Assembly (NCBI RefSeq): GCF_007833795.1
Contig: NZ_CP032702.1
Span: 496,001-560,000 of the forward strand
Origin: Candidatus Pantoea soli
GTDB taxonomy: Bacteria; Pseudomonadota; Gammaproteobacteria; Enterobacterales; Enterobacteriaceae
Direction of reading: 5' to 3'
Length of the DNA: 64,000 nucleotides
The stretch's first letter is position 1; every line of letters begins with the position of its first letter. The position numbers were made by a program, and so were the translations under genes. The notes beneath the pieces are model-generated. The model saw only the letters and a list, made by a program, of their open reading frames with translations, was not told the DNA's origin and did no database searches. This document shows, one piece after another, positions 39,242-48,390 of the stretch.

Positions 39242-39541
39242 TCAAGCGAGTATGGCGTTTTCCCAACTGGCTTTAAGGCGTAATACCTCACTTAGTAATT
39301 CATCCTCGTTTAAATCATCTTCGTCGATTAACTCAGGATCTGAACAGTAAGAATCGACTAATGAGAAAACTGAGTCAAAAAACCTCTGGGTGGCTATATC
39401 GGCTTTTTTTATATCAGTTGAATCCCTGTAAGTTCGCCATGCGGCGGAGTATTCTTGTTCAAAATCCGGTGCAGCAATGTTACCGCACGTAAATGCGTCA
39501 ATAAGATCCAAAATCGCCGATTCATTTTGATTAAAAGACAT
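39242..39541 (-). CDS. colicin D-type immunity protein (orphan)
   Basis: 99 residues from ATG 39541 (MSFNQNESAILDLIDAF); ATG 39547 two codons upstream is an alternative with a poorer ribosome-site distance. All-helical and acidic; the C-terminal half FFDSVFSLVDSYCSDPELIDEDDLNEDELLSEV has the pattern of the Colicin_immun family, which neutralises tRNase toxins of the colicin D class. The start overlaps the stop of a toxin C-terminus, the normal toxin-immunity arrangement. The toxin itself is broken, so this gene now acts alone, perhaps protecting against relatives. Confidence 0.75.
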   Translation of the reverse strand: MSFNQNESAILDLIDAFTCGNIAAPDFEQEYSAAWRTYRDSTDIKKADIATQRFFDSVFSLVDSYCSDPELIDEDDLNEDELLSEVLRLKASWENAILA

Positions 39542-39657
39542 TGCCATTACCTATTAGGTCGGATGATTGAGTATCTGACAGCTTCCATCCGGAAATGAAG
39601 TTGCCATCAGTTTTTGTCATAACATTTAGTTTGGTTTCTGGATTGTAGTAGTGATAT
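39531..39657 (-). pseudogene. C-terminal remnant of a colicin D-like toxin, cut by an IS
   Basis: The minus strand reads YHYYNPETKLNV then MTKTDGNFISGWKLSD and ends IGNGNVF with TAA at 39531-39533, overlapping the immunity start. The strand-strand-GWKL ending is that of colicin D-like tRNase domains of polymorphic (CDI or bacteriocin) toxins. The IS3-family element enters at 39658. Beyond the IS the frame resumes for 15 codons (about 40877-40921, ...ENQPCPGDLTS) and hits TAA, so the upstream part of the toxin was already lost or is disrupted there. Confidence 0.7.
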
Positions 39658-39685
39658 GACCTGCCCCCAGGATTAGATACAACCT

Positions 39686-40519
39686 TCAGTTAGTAATGTC
39701 GGTTGGTTTTTCTTCATATTTCCCGTCTCGCCAGCCTGCTGCAAATTCAGCTGGCGTCTGGTAATCCAGAGATGAATGTGGTCGACACTCGTTATAATCC
39801 TGCCGCCAGTCATTAATGATTTCCCGGGCATGAAGAATATCGCTGAACCAGTGTTCATTCAGACATTCATCCCGGAAGCGGCCATTGAAGCTCTCAATAA
39901 ATCCGTTCTGCGTTGGCTTGCCTGGCTGGATTAAGCGCAACTCAACACCATGTTCAAAGGCCCATTGATCCAGCGCACGGCAGGTAAACTCCGGACCCTG
40001 ATCAGTTCTTATCGTTGCAGGATAGCCACGAAACAGCGCAATGCTGTCCAGAATGCGTGTCACCTGAACGCCTGTAATCCCGAATGCCGTGGTGATCGTC
40101 AGACACTCCTTCGTGAAATCATCCACGCAGGTCAGACACTTAACCCGGCGGCCGCTGGCAAGAGCATCCATGACAAAATCCATTGACCATGTCAGGTTCG
40201 GCGCATCCGGACGAAGAAGCGGAAGCCGCTCAGTCGCCAGCCCCTTGCGGCGTCGCCTGCGCTTTACACCCAGGCCGTTGAGATGATAGATGCGGTATAC
40301 CCGCTTGTGGTTGACGTGAAGGCCTTCCCGGCGCAGTAACTGCCAGATGCGCCGGTAGCCAAAGCGGCGGCGTTCAAGTGCCAGCTCTGTAATGCGTAGG
40401 GACAGCAACGCGTCAGCAGCCGGACGCTGAGCCGAATAACGGCAGGTCGACAGGGGCAAGCCTGCCAGCCTGCAGGCACGACGTTGCGACAGACCTGCGG
40501 CCTCACACATGACTTCCAC
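39686..40519 (-). CDS. IS3-family transposase OrfB
   Basis: 277 residues from the first ATG; the frame also extends upstream to join OrfA. HTH_21 region [18 protein letters not shown], then the DDE integrase core: [10 protein letters not shown] (D), TDQGPEF (D) and [15 protein letters not shown] (E). Produced as an OrfAB fusion by -1 frameshifting, probably at the A-AAG in CGAAAGTTCTGA at the end of orfA. Catalyses copy-and-paste transposition. Confidence 0.95.
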   Translation of the reverse strand: MEVMCEAAGLSQRRACRLAGLPLSTCRYSAQRPAADALLSLRITELALERRRFGYRRIWQLLRREGLHVNHKRVYRIYHLNGLGVKRRRRRKGLATERLPLLRPDAPNLTWSMDFVMDALASGRRVKCLTCVDDFTKECLTITTAFGITGVQVTRILDSIALFRGYPATIRTDQGPEFTCRALDQWAFEHGVELRLIQPGKPTQNGFIESFNGRFRDECLNEHWFSDILHAREIINDWRQDYNECRPHSSLDYQTPAEFAAGWRDGKYEEKPTDITN

Positions 40520-40542
40520 GGCTTCCCGCTTCTGGTCTGTCG

Positions 40543-40806
40543 TCAGAACTTTCGGCCCAGAGCCACCTGAAGCGCCTCCTTATCCAGCATGGCTTCAGCG
40601 AGCAGCTTCTTGAGGCGGGCATTCTCCTCTTCAAGCGACTTGAGCCGCTTCACTTCGGGGACTTCCATGCCGCCAAACTTCTTGCGCCAGGTGTAGAAGG
40701 TGGCGTCTGAAATAGCATGCTTGCGGCAGAGTTCCCGGGCCGAAACCCCGGCTTCTGCCTCGCGGAGAATACTGATGATCTGTTCGTCGGAAAATCGCTT
40801 CTTCAT
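40543..40806 (-). CDS. IS3-family transposase OrfA
   Basis: 87 residues. Helix-turn-helix of the transposase_8 family ([40 protein letters not shown]), then a leucine-zipper helix [27 protein letters not shown] for multimerisation. It binds the IS ends and also forms the front half of the OrfAB transposase. Confidence 0.95.
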   Translation of the reverse strand: MKKRFSDEQIISILREAEAGVSARELCRKHAISDATFYTWRKKFGGMEVPEVKRLKSLEEENARLKKLLAEAMLDKEALQVALGRKF

Positions 40807-41055
40807 GGGGACGTCCTCATGTGACTTATGAAGACATTACTAACATCACGGTGTATTAATCAACGGGGAGCAGGTCATATGATGTCAGGTCACCGGGACA
40901 AGGCTGGTTTTCCCTCCTGTATTATGCTGGGTAACTTAGATTTATCGCTGATACAAACAAATTATTGCGATTACGCTCTCATCATGCACAATGTTTAACC
41001 CTGATTAAAATTTATATCAAACAAGCTAATAATCTCTTAAATCACGGGATGGAGA

Positions 41056-44000
41056 ATGGACAGTAATACTCAGGGATTCACTGCATACTGGCGTAACACT
41101 TTGGCTGATGCCGAGTCTGGAAAAGGTGCATTTGAGCGTAAAGATGAAGACTCATTCACAAAATGGCGGGGCGTTAAGTCCGGAAGACTGGACGAGACGA
41201 CTGTCAAATCCCTCTTTGAAAATGAAGGAGAAAAAGTTAAGACAATTGAGGTGCTATTAAGACCTCAGGTATGGATTCGTCAATTCAAGCATGGCAAAGA
41301 GCGAACCGCTGGGGCTCCAGGTATTATTACCCCGCTGGTTACTGCTGCTTTATTGAATCGTGAAGGTTTTTTGTTCCCCTCTGCACCTGCTACCATTCCT
41401 CGTGATTTACTTGAACCACTTCCCAAAGGAAGCTTTGCAATTGGTGAAATGGCCAAATATGACAAATATAAAACTGTAAACAATTCAATCAGTTTTAGCC
41501 CGGAAGATGAGAATGAACACATCCAGGAAACAGAAGAGCAACGGGCGGAACGACATGCACATTATCAGCAGTTATGGCATACATATCTTAAAGATACTGA
41601 CGAACTTTTAAGATACGTCGCTGGCCAATGGCTTGTATCACCTGATCAATATGAATCAGCCGAATATGGCTACATCGTAAAAGCTAACCAGCCCGGTGGG
41701 GCCAGTATCCACATTTTGCCTATGTACGATCATTTACTCTCGTGCAAAAAAGAGGTCCCGTTACTAAGGCGTTTTGCCTCAAAAGAAAAAGTGCCTGTTG
41801 AGTCACTGCTGACCAGTAACGCCATGTTCAGTGAGCGTCTGGGACATTCCGGAGATAAGTTCCCGCTGGCTTTAGCGCAGCGCGACGCACTGAGCCATTA
41901 TCTTACTCAACAGCCGGGTGATATTCTTGCAGTGAATGGTCCGCCGGGAACAGGGAAAACCACCCTAGTGCTTTCTATTATTGCGACTGAGTGGGCGAGA
42001 GCAGCTTTAAAGAAAACCGAGCCACCGGTTGTGATTGCAACATCCACTAACAATCAGGCAGTAACTAACATTATCGAAGCCTTCGGCAAAGATTTTTCCG
42101 CTGGCACCGGGCCTATGGCCGGGCGTTGGCTACCTGAGGTGAAAAGCTTTGGCGCTTACTTTCCATCTTCAGGTCGAAAGGCTGAGGCGGCAAAAAAATA
42201 TCAGACAGAAGATTTTTTTAACCGTGTTGAATCCCTTGAATATGTTGAAGATGCCCGGTACTTCTTCCTTGAAAAAGCAAGGGCAGCTTTTCCGAATGAG
42301 GAATGTGATTCACCTGAACAGGTTGCGGAGCTCCTGCATCAGCGTTTGGTTGAACTCTCTGCAGAGCTTGAGCAAATTGAGCCTGCGTGGGATGACCTGA
42401 ACGCAATCCGCCAGAAGCGACATGCCATCAGTGACGATCTCGAACAGTATATTCAGGATAAGAGAACGTCATTGCTCAATAGCACAAATGAAATCTCGCT
42501 ATTAACGCAGGGCAAAAAACAGTGGGAACAATATCGAGCCGGTGAGTCGATACTGTTCGCTCTTTTCTCCTGGCTTCCCGCCGTTCGTACTAAGCGTCAC
42601 TATCAAATGAAGCTGTTTTTGGAGGCTACGTTTGGCGAAAGAATGACAGCATTCAAGGGATCTCAGCCTGATGGAATTGATGCCTTTATCGATGGATTGA
42701 TTGAACAAGCTCATAAAGAGCAGGCCGGCTATCAACAGCAAATTGATCTTGCTGAGGACATTTCCCGACGTGAAAGCGAAGCAGCTAAACGCTGGCATGA
42801 TATTACTTATTCACTGAAAAATCCGGGCGAAACAGAGTTGAGTCTGCACGAAGCCGATGAACTTGCCGATACACAGCTCCGTTTCCCAATGTTTTTGCTG
42901 GCGACGCATTATTGGGAAGGTCGGTGGCTGATGGATATGGCTGCCATAGATAATATTCAAAAAGAAAAAGGTCGTACTGGTGCGAAAAGTACAAAGGCCC
43001 GCTGGCAGCGTAGAATGAAGCTAACCCCCTGTGTAGTCATGACGTGCTTCATGTTTCCTTACCATATGAAAACCAGCGAGTTTGTCGGCGGCAATAAGAA
43101 ATTCGACGATAACTATTTATATAACTTTGCCGATTTACTCATTGTAGACGAAGCGGGGCAGGTGCTACCTGAGGTTGCCGCAGCCTCCTTCGCGCTGGCG
43201 AAGAAAGCCCTGGTGATTGGTGACACAGAGCAGATTGCGCCTATCTGGAATAGCTTGCCCGGTATTGATATCGGCAACATGGTTGAGGAGAACATCCTTC
43301 CTGTTGGTACTCAAGAAGAACTTACCGAATCTTATGCCCTGGTGTGTGACTCAGGAAAGAGTGCTGCATCTGGCAGTGTCATGAAGGTTGCTCAGTTTAA
43401 TTCGCGCTATCAATATGATCCGGACTTTGCGAGAGGAATGTATCTGTATGAACACCGTCGTTGCTTCGATAACATCATTGGCTACTGTAACACCCTCTGC
43501 TATCACGGTAAGTTGCAGCCCAAACGAGGCGAAGAAAAAGAGACAATATTTCCTGCAATGGGATATTTGCATATTGATGGTAAAGGTGTGCAGGGCAATG
43601 GAGGAAGCCGTTATAACGCCTTTGAAGCTGAGACGATAGTTGCGTGGCTTGCGGCGCATAAAGAGGAAATCGAGCGTCATTATGGTGAACCTCTACATAA
43701 AGTAGTGGGGGTTGTTACCCCATTTTCGGCACAAGTCAGTACGATTAAATCGTCATTACGTAAGCTGGATTTTAATTGTAGTGGCGATGAAAATTCGCTG
43801 ACAGTCGGTACTGTCCATTCATTGCAGGGGGCGGAAAGGGCGATTGTGCTTTTCTCTCCGGTTTATTCGAAGCATGAAGATGGCGGGTTTATCGACAGCG
43901 ACAGCAGCATGCTGAACGTTGCCGTCTCGCGTGCTAAAGATAGTTTCCTGGTCTTTGGCGATATGGATCTGTTTGAAATCCAGCCTGGCTCTTCGCCGCG

Positions 44001-44574
44001 AGGATTACTCGCAAAATACCTCTTTGCGTCTGCCAGAAATGCCCTGCAATTTGAATACAAAGAGCGCCCTGATCTTCATACAGGACAAACCCTGGTCTCT
44101 ACTTTACATGGCGTTGAGCAGCATGATGCGTTTCTAAATCAGACTTTTGAAGCTATCGGTAAGAGTATTACTATTGTTTCACCTTGGTTGACCTGGCACA
44201 AGCTGGAGCAAACCGGTTTTCTGATTTCAATGATGCAGGCTCGCGCTCGTGGCATCGATATCACCGTGGTAACGGATAAAAGTTTCAATACTGAAGATGC
44301 CGATTATGAGAAGCATAAAGAAAAACAGCAGCGCCTTAATGTTGCAGTAAATAAACTTAATGATATAGGCATCGTGACGAAGCTGGTCAATCGTGTTCAC
44401 AGTAAAATTGTGATTGGTGATGAAGATCTATTATGTATCGGATCGTTCAACTGGTTTAGTGCTACACGGCATGAAAAATTTCAACGTTACGATACGTCAA
44501 TGGTATATCGTGGTGGAAGCTTAAAGAATGAAATTAAAACGATATATTCCAGTCTGGAACAGCGTCAGCTGTAA
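41056..44574 (+). CDS. SF1 helicase-PLD nuclease fusion, candidate Mokosh type II antiphage protein
   Basis: 1172 residues. SF1/UPF1-like (COG1112) helicase motifs in order: Walker [10 protein letters not shown] 295-303 (K301), Walker B DEAGQ 698-702, motif [11 protein letters not shown] 722-729, EHRR at 799, motif [13 protein letters not shown] 916-927, motif [10 protein letters not shown] 954-961 (R959). A helical insert of about 350 residues lies between motifs I and II. The C-terminus (about 1045-1165) is a PLD-type domain with one HxK(x)4D site, H1115, K1117, D1122, then GSFNW. This order is that of MkoC, the single-protein type II Mokosh defence system. Residues 1-280 are unrecognised. 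Low GC, in a leuX island. Confidence 0.8.
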   Translation: MDSNTQGFTAYWRNTLADAESGKGAFERKDEDSFTKWRGVKSGRLDETTVKSLFENEGEKVKTIEVLLRPQVWIRQFKHGKERTAGAPGIITPLVTAALLNREGFLFPSAPATIPRDLLEPLPKGSFAIGEMAKYDKYKTVNNSISFSPEDENEHIQETEEQRAERHAHYQQLWHTYLKDTDELLRYVAGQWLVSPDQYESAEYGYIVKANQPGGASIHILPMYDHLLSCKKEVPLLRRFASKEKVPVESLLTSNAMFSERLGHSGDKFPLALAQRDALSHYLTQQPGDILAVNGPPGTGKTTLVLSIIATEWARAALKKTEPPVVIATSTNNQAVTNIIEAFGKDFSAGTGPMAGRWLPEVKSFGAYFPSSGRKAEAAKKYQTEDFFNRVESLEYVEDARYFFLEKARAAFPNEECDSPEQVAELLHQRLVELSAELEQIEPAWDDLNAIRQKRHAISDDLEQYIQDKRTSLLNSTNEISLLTQGKKQWEQYRAGESILFALFSWLPAVRTKRHYQMKLFLEATFGERMTAFKGSQPDGIDAFIDGLIEQAHKEQAGYQQQIDLAEDISRRESEAAKRWHDITYSLKNPGETELSLHEADELADTQLRFPMFLLATHYWEGRWLMDMAAIDNIQKEKGRTGAKSTKARWQRRMKLTPCVVMTCFMFPYHMKTSEFVGGNKKFDDNYLYNFADLLIVDEAGQVLPEVAAASFALAKKALVIGDTEQIAPIWNSLPGIDIGNMVEENILPVGTQEELTESYALVCDSGKSAASGSVMKVAQFNSRYQYDPDFARGMYLYEHRRCFDNIIGYCNTLCYHGKLQPKRGEEKETIFPAMGYLHIDGKGVQGNGGSRYNAFEAETIVAWLAAHKEEIERHYGEPLHKVVGVVTPFSAQVSTIKSSLRKLDFNCSGDENSLTVGTVHSLQGAERAIVLFSPVYSKHEDGGFIDSDSSMLNVAVSRAKDSFLVFGDMDLFEIQPGSSPRGLLAKYLFASARNALQFEYKERPDLHTGQTLVSTLHGVEQHDAFLNQTFEAIGKSITIVSPWLTWHKLEQTGFLISMMQARARGIDITVVTDKSFNTEDADYEKHKEKQQRLNVAVNKLNDIGIVTKLVNRVHSKIVIGDEDLLCIGSFNWFSATRHEKFQRYDTSMVYRGGSLKNEIKTIYSSLEQRQL

Positions 44575-44611
44575 TTGCGTCATAATATTTTTCTGATAGG
44601 GTTTTGCAAAC

Positions 44612-44651
44612 ATTACCTGGCATCATCGGCATAGTGATGCTGCCAGGTAAT
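44612..44651 (+). terminator. hairpin after the helicase-nuclease gene
   Basis: ATTACCTGG / CCAGGTAAT with an inner CATCA / TGATG stem, 38 bp after the stop. It has no long T run but is the strongest hairpin in the area, and probably ends the transcript. Confidence 0.6.
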
Positions 44652-44710
44652 TATTCAAAGCATTATTTATTGTAGATACATAAATATCCGATACTCCAAT
44701 AAAGTTGGCC

Positions 44711-44764
44711 CCCACACCCACACCCACACCCACACCCACACCCACACCCACACCCAGACCCACA
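44711..44764. repeat. CCCACA hexamer tract, nine units
   Basis: Seven exact CCCACA units, one CCCAGA variant and a final CCCACA in unbroken register. It lies 93 bp upstream of the DUF1176 gene start, at the edge of the island. Such tracts change length by slippage. Confidence 0.95.
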
Positions 44765-44857
44765 CCTTCTCCCGGCACCGCCCTGCGCAAAAAATTCACT
44801 TCTCCCGCGCCGTAAAAATCATCACACTAGCTGCCTTAACCATTATGGAGAGATGGC

Positions 44858-45904
44858 ATGAAAACCCGATTGCTGCTGGCGCTGTCGCTGTTCGCCAGCC
44901 TGAGTGCGCCGCTGCTGGCCGATGATGGCGTCTCCTTTAGCCACAAAGACTGGGAGCTGGCGTGTGATAACACCCGCACCTGCCGCGCCGCGGGCTACAG
45001 TGCGGAAGAGGGCGCAGGCGGTTCCGTCCTGCTGACGCGCGCCGGCGGGCCGGATGCGCCAACGCACGGGCGCGTGGTGCTGGCGGATACCGGCGATGAT
45101 GACTCAAAGCAGGTCGATACTTTGTCGCTGTGGATCGATGATCGGGCGCTGGGGGAAGCGACCAAAGCAGAAAACGATGAATGGACGCTGACTGATGCGC
45201 AAACACAGGCGCTGATCGCCGCGATCAAAGCCAGCGGCAAAGTAGAGTTTCGCGGCGGTGAAGAGCCGTTCGAGCTCTCCGGCAACGGGGCGTTTGCCGT
45301 GCTGCTGAAAATGGACGAGGCGCAGGGGCGGATCGGTACGCCGGGCGCACTGCTGCGCAAAGGTGATAAGCCGGAAAGCAGCGTTCCGCCCGCCGTCGCG
45401 CTGCCGGTGATCCAGCGGGTGAAAGTGGCGAAAGCCGCGCCGCGTCCGCTGACGGCAGATGAGCTGGCAAGCGTGAAACCGAAGCTTGTCGCCTCTCTCA
45501 CCGATGATGACAGCTGCGATAATCTGGCACCAGGAGATGACCAGCCGGAAGAGGGCGCGGAACCGCCGACGCTGACGCCGGTTGACGATCACCACGTGCT
45601 GATCGCCGCCCTCTGCTGGCGCGGTGCCTATAACGAAGGGTACGGTTTCTGGCTGATGGATCGTGCGCTGCAGGGCCAGCCGGAGCTGATCACGGATTCC
45701 GGTTCTGATTACAGCGAAGGTGAGATTACCGAAGCGCAGAAAGGGCGCGGCATCGGTGACTGCTGGAGCACGGCGGCCTGGGTGTGGGATGGCAAAACCT
45801 TTGTGCAGAGCAGCGATGCCACCACCGGCATGTGCCGCGCCATCCGTGCCGGCGGTGCCTGGCAGTTACCCACCTGGGTAACGGAGGTAAAAGCGGCACC
45901 GTAA
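44858..45904 (+). CDS. DUF1176 domain-containing exported protein
   Basis: 348 residues with a Sec signal peptide (LLLALSLFASLSAPLLA, cleaved near residue 21). DUF1176 features: FSHKDWELACDNTRTCRAAGY at the mature N-terminus, and four later cysteines in SCDN, LCWRG, DCWS and MCRA. Periplasmic, function unknown. ATG 44858 follows GGAGAG. The hexamer tract lies just upstream, outside the likely core promoter. Confidence 0.88.
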   Translation: MKTRLLLALSLFASLSAPLLADDGVSFSHKDWELACDNTRTCRAAGYSAEEGAGGSVLLTRAGGPDAPTHGRVVLADTGDDDSKQVDTLSLWIDDRALGEATKAENDEWTLTDAQTQALIAAIKASGKVEFRGGEEPFELSGNGAFAVLLKMDEAQGRIGTPGALLRKGDKPESSVPPAVALPVIQRVKVAKAAPRPLTADELASVKPKLVASLTDDDSCDNLAPGDDQPEEGAEPPTLTPVDDHHVLIAALCWRGAYNEGYGFWLMDRALQGQPELITDSGSDYSEGEITEAQKGRGIGDCWSTAAWVWDGKTFVQSSDATTGMCRAIRAGGAWQLPTWVTEVKAAP

Positions 45905-45994
45905 TCCGGCACCGCCGTTCACGACGCTGTCGCGCGTCAGCGTCTGCCGCCGCGCGCGACAGCAGTCATTGCGCCGCAGCATAAAGCGGCGCGT

Positions 45995-46672
45995 TTACTT
46001 ACCGCAGCACTGTTTGTATTTTTTCCCGCTGCCGCACGGGCAGGGATCGTTACGACCGGTTTTTTCGCCAGCGAAGTAGGGCAGCTGCGGCTCGGGATCG
46101 GGCTGCGCCATGCGCTGCTCCTGCCAGTACTCATGCAGCGCCAGCGCCGCCGGACGAATCGCGTCAATGCTGGCCTCATACGCTTCCGGGGTAAAGGCTT
46201 CACGTTCGGCCAGATGCGCTTCGCTGCCGTGCAGGGCAATGGCCTGTAAGGCGGGCTGCAGCGTCTCCGGCAGTAGCGCCCAGTCGGCGTCCAGCGCCAT
46301 GCCGCGCATATAGCCATAGCACCAGTCTTCCACCACGGTAAATTCCTGTCCTTCCATCTCCTGCATGCCAAACAGCGGTTCGAACTGATCCGGATACTCC
46401 GCCAGCCGCTCGGCAATGTCATTGAAGTGCTGGAAGGTCAGCGCCATAAAGCGATCCCTTTCACGCGGGTTTGCCCATTGCGGAATCTGTTTCTGTCCGC
46501 CCCACAGCGCCACCAGCCACTCGCTCGGCTCAATATCGTTCGGGCCGGAGAGCAGCGCGGTCAGCATGCCATCCAGTTCAGAGGTGTCCACCACTGACTG
46601 TTCATTGCCGTATTTTTCCAGCATATCTTCCAGCCAGTTCAGCTCTTTTTCGGTTAACGGACCCTGATTCAT
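45995..46672 (-). CDS. yecA: UPF0149 / SEC-C motif protein YecA
   Basis: 225 residues. UPF0149 helical domain (about 6-175), then the C-terminal SEC-C zinc motif [21 protein letters not shown]. coli YecA is a SecA-C-like, metal-binding protein of similar length. Start ATG 46672 ([16 protein letters not shown]) follows GGAGAA; a longer frame is not homologous. Single gene here. Confidence 0.9.
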   Translation of the reverse strand: MNQGPLTEKELNWLEDMLEKYGNEQSVVDTSELDGMLTALLSGPNDIEPSEWLVALWGGQKQIPQWANPRERDRFMALTFQHFNDIAERLAEYPDQFEPLFGMQEMEGQEFTVVEDWCYGYMRGMALDADWALLPETLQPALQAIALHGSEAHLAEREAFTPEAYEASIDAIRPAALALHEYWQEQRMAQPDPEPQLPYFAGEKTGRNDPCPCGSGKKYKQCCGK

Positions 46673-46932
46673 CCGGCATTCTCCTGCGGTGTGGTGGTGG
46701 GCAAAATTAATCGGCGCGATTATAGCGGGAAGCGCGCGGCTTTTCCCCTGATGCGTCACGCCCGCCTGCGCTTTTCACATGCTTATTTGCAATTTTAGCG
46801 GGTGGAAAAAGCCCGGCCTGAGGTATGCTGTGGAACGAAAATTGACGCGCAAAGCGCGGCGCGGGAACCTTCTGCGTGCCGGGCTTGTCAGTAAAGTGGA
46901 CAATAAATAATTAACCAGAGTGGAAATCACCC

Positions 46933-47427
46933 ATGCGCAGGACACACGTCACCCTTCTTTCCGCAGGCCTTTTTCTGGGCGCTTTAAGCCTGACGCCAGC
47001 AGCCCTGGCTGAAGGCGAGCAAACGGATAACGTTCCACCGCCACCGCAGGTTGAGCAGAGCGCGCCGGCGGCACCCGCCCAGGATCCCGCTGCCGGAACC
47101 CCGGCCAACAACGAGCCAGCCGAGTCCAGTGGCGACGTCGCGCCGATCCGACCTTCACAGAATGGCGCCGGCCAGCCTTCATCTGCCGCGAATAACTACG
47201 ATCTGCCAGTGATCATCATCGACTACAAAGAGTACAAAGTGGGCGATGTGGTGCCGGACGAGTACCGCAAAAAGCAGTACACCATCGTCGAATGGCAGGC
47301 GCGTCATCTGCCTGCGCCGCAGGAAGGCACGCACTGGGCTTACATTAACGCCAACTACATCCTCATCACCGACGACAGCGGCAAGATCGTGATGGGTAAA
47401 TCCGGCGATATCTTCTTTAAAGGTTAA
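46933..47427 (+). CDS. RcnB family periplasmic protein
   Basis: 164 residues. Signal peptide to about ALA (residue 26), a Pro/Ala-rich linker (30-85), then the RcnB domain: YKVGDVVPDEYRKKQYTIVEWQARHLPAP and GTHWAYINANYILITDDSGKI. E. coli RcnB works in nickel/cobalt homeostasis, but RcnA is not adjacent here, so a metal role is not assured. Confidence 0.85.
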   Translation: MRRTHVTLLSAGLFLGALSLTPAALAEGEQTDNVPPPPQVEQSAPAAPAQDPAAGTPANNEPAESSGDVAPIRPSQNGAGQPSSAANNYDLPVIIIDYKEYKVGDVVPDEYRKKQYTIVEWQARHLPAPQEGTHWAYINANYILITDDSGKIVMGKSGDIFFKG

Positions 47428-47636
47428 GCGGATGCACGGCGGACGCCCTGTCCGCCGGCACCGGCCGGAGAGGGGCTCTTCCTCTCCGTGCTAAAACCGG
47501 CACCGCGCGCTGCGGCGTCGCTTCACTACCTTCCCGTCTTTTTCTCTCGCAAAGGCTTTTCTGCCGGCAGGTGCTTTTGCACCGGCCGCTCTCGTGGCAC
47601 GCTGTCTGGCACGATCCCTCACAAAAGGAGTGCCCT

Positions 47637-48347
47637 GTGTCACAGCCAACCAACCTCTATGGACAGCCACTGGGTGCGGCACTGCCTGACTGGCAACCCC
47701 GCCCGCAACCGCAGGCGGTCGTTCTCAGCGGTCAGTATTGCCGTCTTGAACCGCTGGATGCGGCGCGTCACGGCCGCGAGCTGTTTGCCGCCTACGCCAG
47801 CGCCCCCGACGATCGCGACTGGACGTGGCTGCCGGTCACGCGCTTCTGCCACGAAGCGGACTATCTGGCCTTCGCCCGTGACTGCCAGCACAACCCGGCG
47901 TATCTGCACTTCGCGGTGATAGACCTGCAGACCGGGCGGGCCGTGGGCACGCTGGCGCTGATGCGCATTGAGCCGCAGCATGGCGTGATGGAAGTGGGGT
48001 TTGTGATATTTTCGCCGCAGCTGAAGCAAACGCGCATGGCAACCGAAGCGCACTATCTGCTGATGCGTTACGCCTTTGACACGCTTGGCTATCGCCGCTA
48101 CGAGTGGAAGTGCGACAGCTGCAATCAGCCGTCGCGCCAGGCGGCGCTGCGGCTGGGATTTCAGTATGAGGGCACGTTCCGGCAGGCGCTGGTGTACAAA
48201 GGGCGCAGCCGCGATACCTGCTGGTACGCTGTGATCGACAGCGAATGGCCGCAGCTGAAACAGGGCTTTGAGCGCTGGCTGGCGACCGATAACTTTTCTC
48301 CTGATGGCACCCAGCGCAGTCGGCTGCAGGCATTGCGCGAGGCCTGA
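47637..48347 (+). CDS. GNAT family N-acetyltransferase (RimJ/RimL type)
   Basis: 236 residues from GTG 47637, 6 bp after AAAAGGAG; an upstream ATG at 47571 has no ribosome site. Acetyltransf_3 pattern: YCRLEPLDAARHGRELFAAY, GVMEVGFVIFSPQLKQTRMATEAHYLLMRYAFDTLGYRRYEWKCD, and ALRLGFQYEGTFRQALVYKGRSRDTCWYAV. Likely acetylates an amine of a protein or small molecule; substrate unknown. Preceded by two GC-rich hairpins (about 47440-47490). Confidence 0.9.
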   Translation: MSQPTNLYGQPLGAALPDWQPRPQPQAVVLSGQYCRLEPLDAARHGRELFAAYASAPDDRDWTWLPVTRFCHEADYLAFARDCQHNPAYLHFAVIDLQTGRAVGTLALMRIEPQHGVMEVGFVIFSPQLKQTRMATEAHYLLMRYAFDTLGYRRYEWKCDSCNQPSRQAALRLGFQYEGTFRQALVYKGRSRDTCWYAVIDSEWPQLKQGFERWLATDNFSPDGTQRSRLQALREA

Positions 48348-48390
48348 GCAGGCGCCGGGCCTCGTGCCCGGCCTGCCTGCATAGCAATGA

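Larger units (their letters stand above)
39658..40876 (-). mobile_element. IS3-family element (IS407-like group), complete
   Basis: 1219 bp. Ends GACCTGCCCCC... and ...GGGAGCAGGTC are imperfect inverted repeats. It is flanked by the 4-bp direct repeat ATAT (39654-39657 and 40877-40880), the duplication length of the IS407 group. It carries orfA and orfB in -1 relation. It sits inside the colicin D-like toxin gene and looks intact. Confidence 0.9.
38366..44651. mobile_element. leuX-associated genomic island (degraded)
   Basis: From the leuX 3' end to the hairpin after the helicase-nuclease gene the DNA is clearly richer in A+T than its flanks. It carries a truncated integrase, a toxin scrap with immunity gene, an IS and a defence-type gene, and separates yjjA from opgB. 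I could not find a direct repeat of the leuX end at the far side, so the right boundary is set by composition and gene content only. Confidence 0.75.

Noticed and set aside
39100..39291. 63-codon minus-strand frame after the immunity gene
   Set aside because: Overlaps the end of the immunity gene, lacks a ribosome site and resembles no protein I know.
44765..44790. Possible attR at the right end of the leuX island (CCCGGCACCG)
   Set aside because: Only about seven bases agree with the end of leuX, no better than chance in GC-rich DNA.
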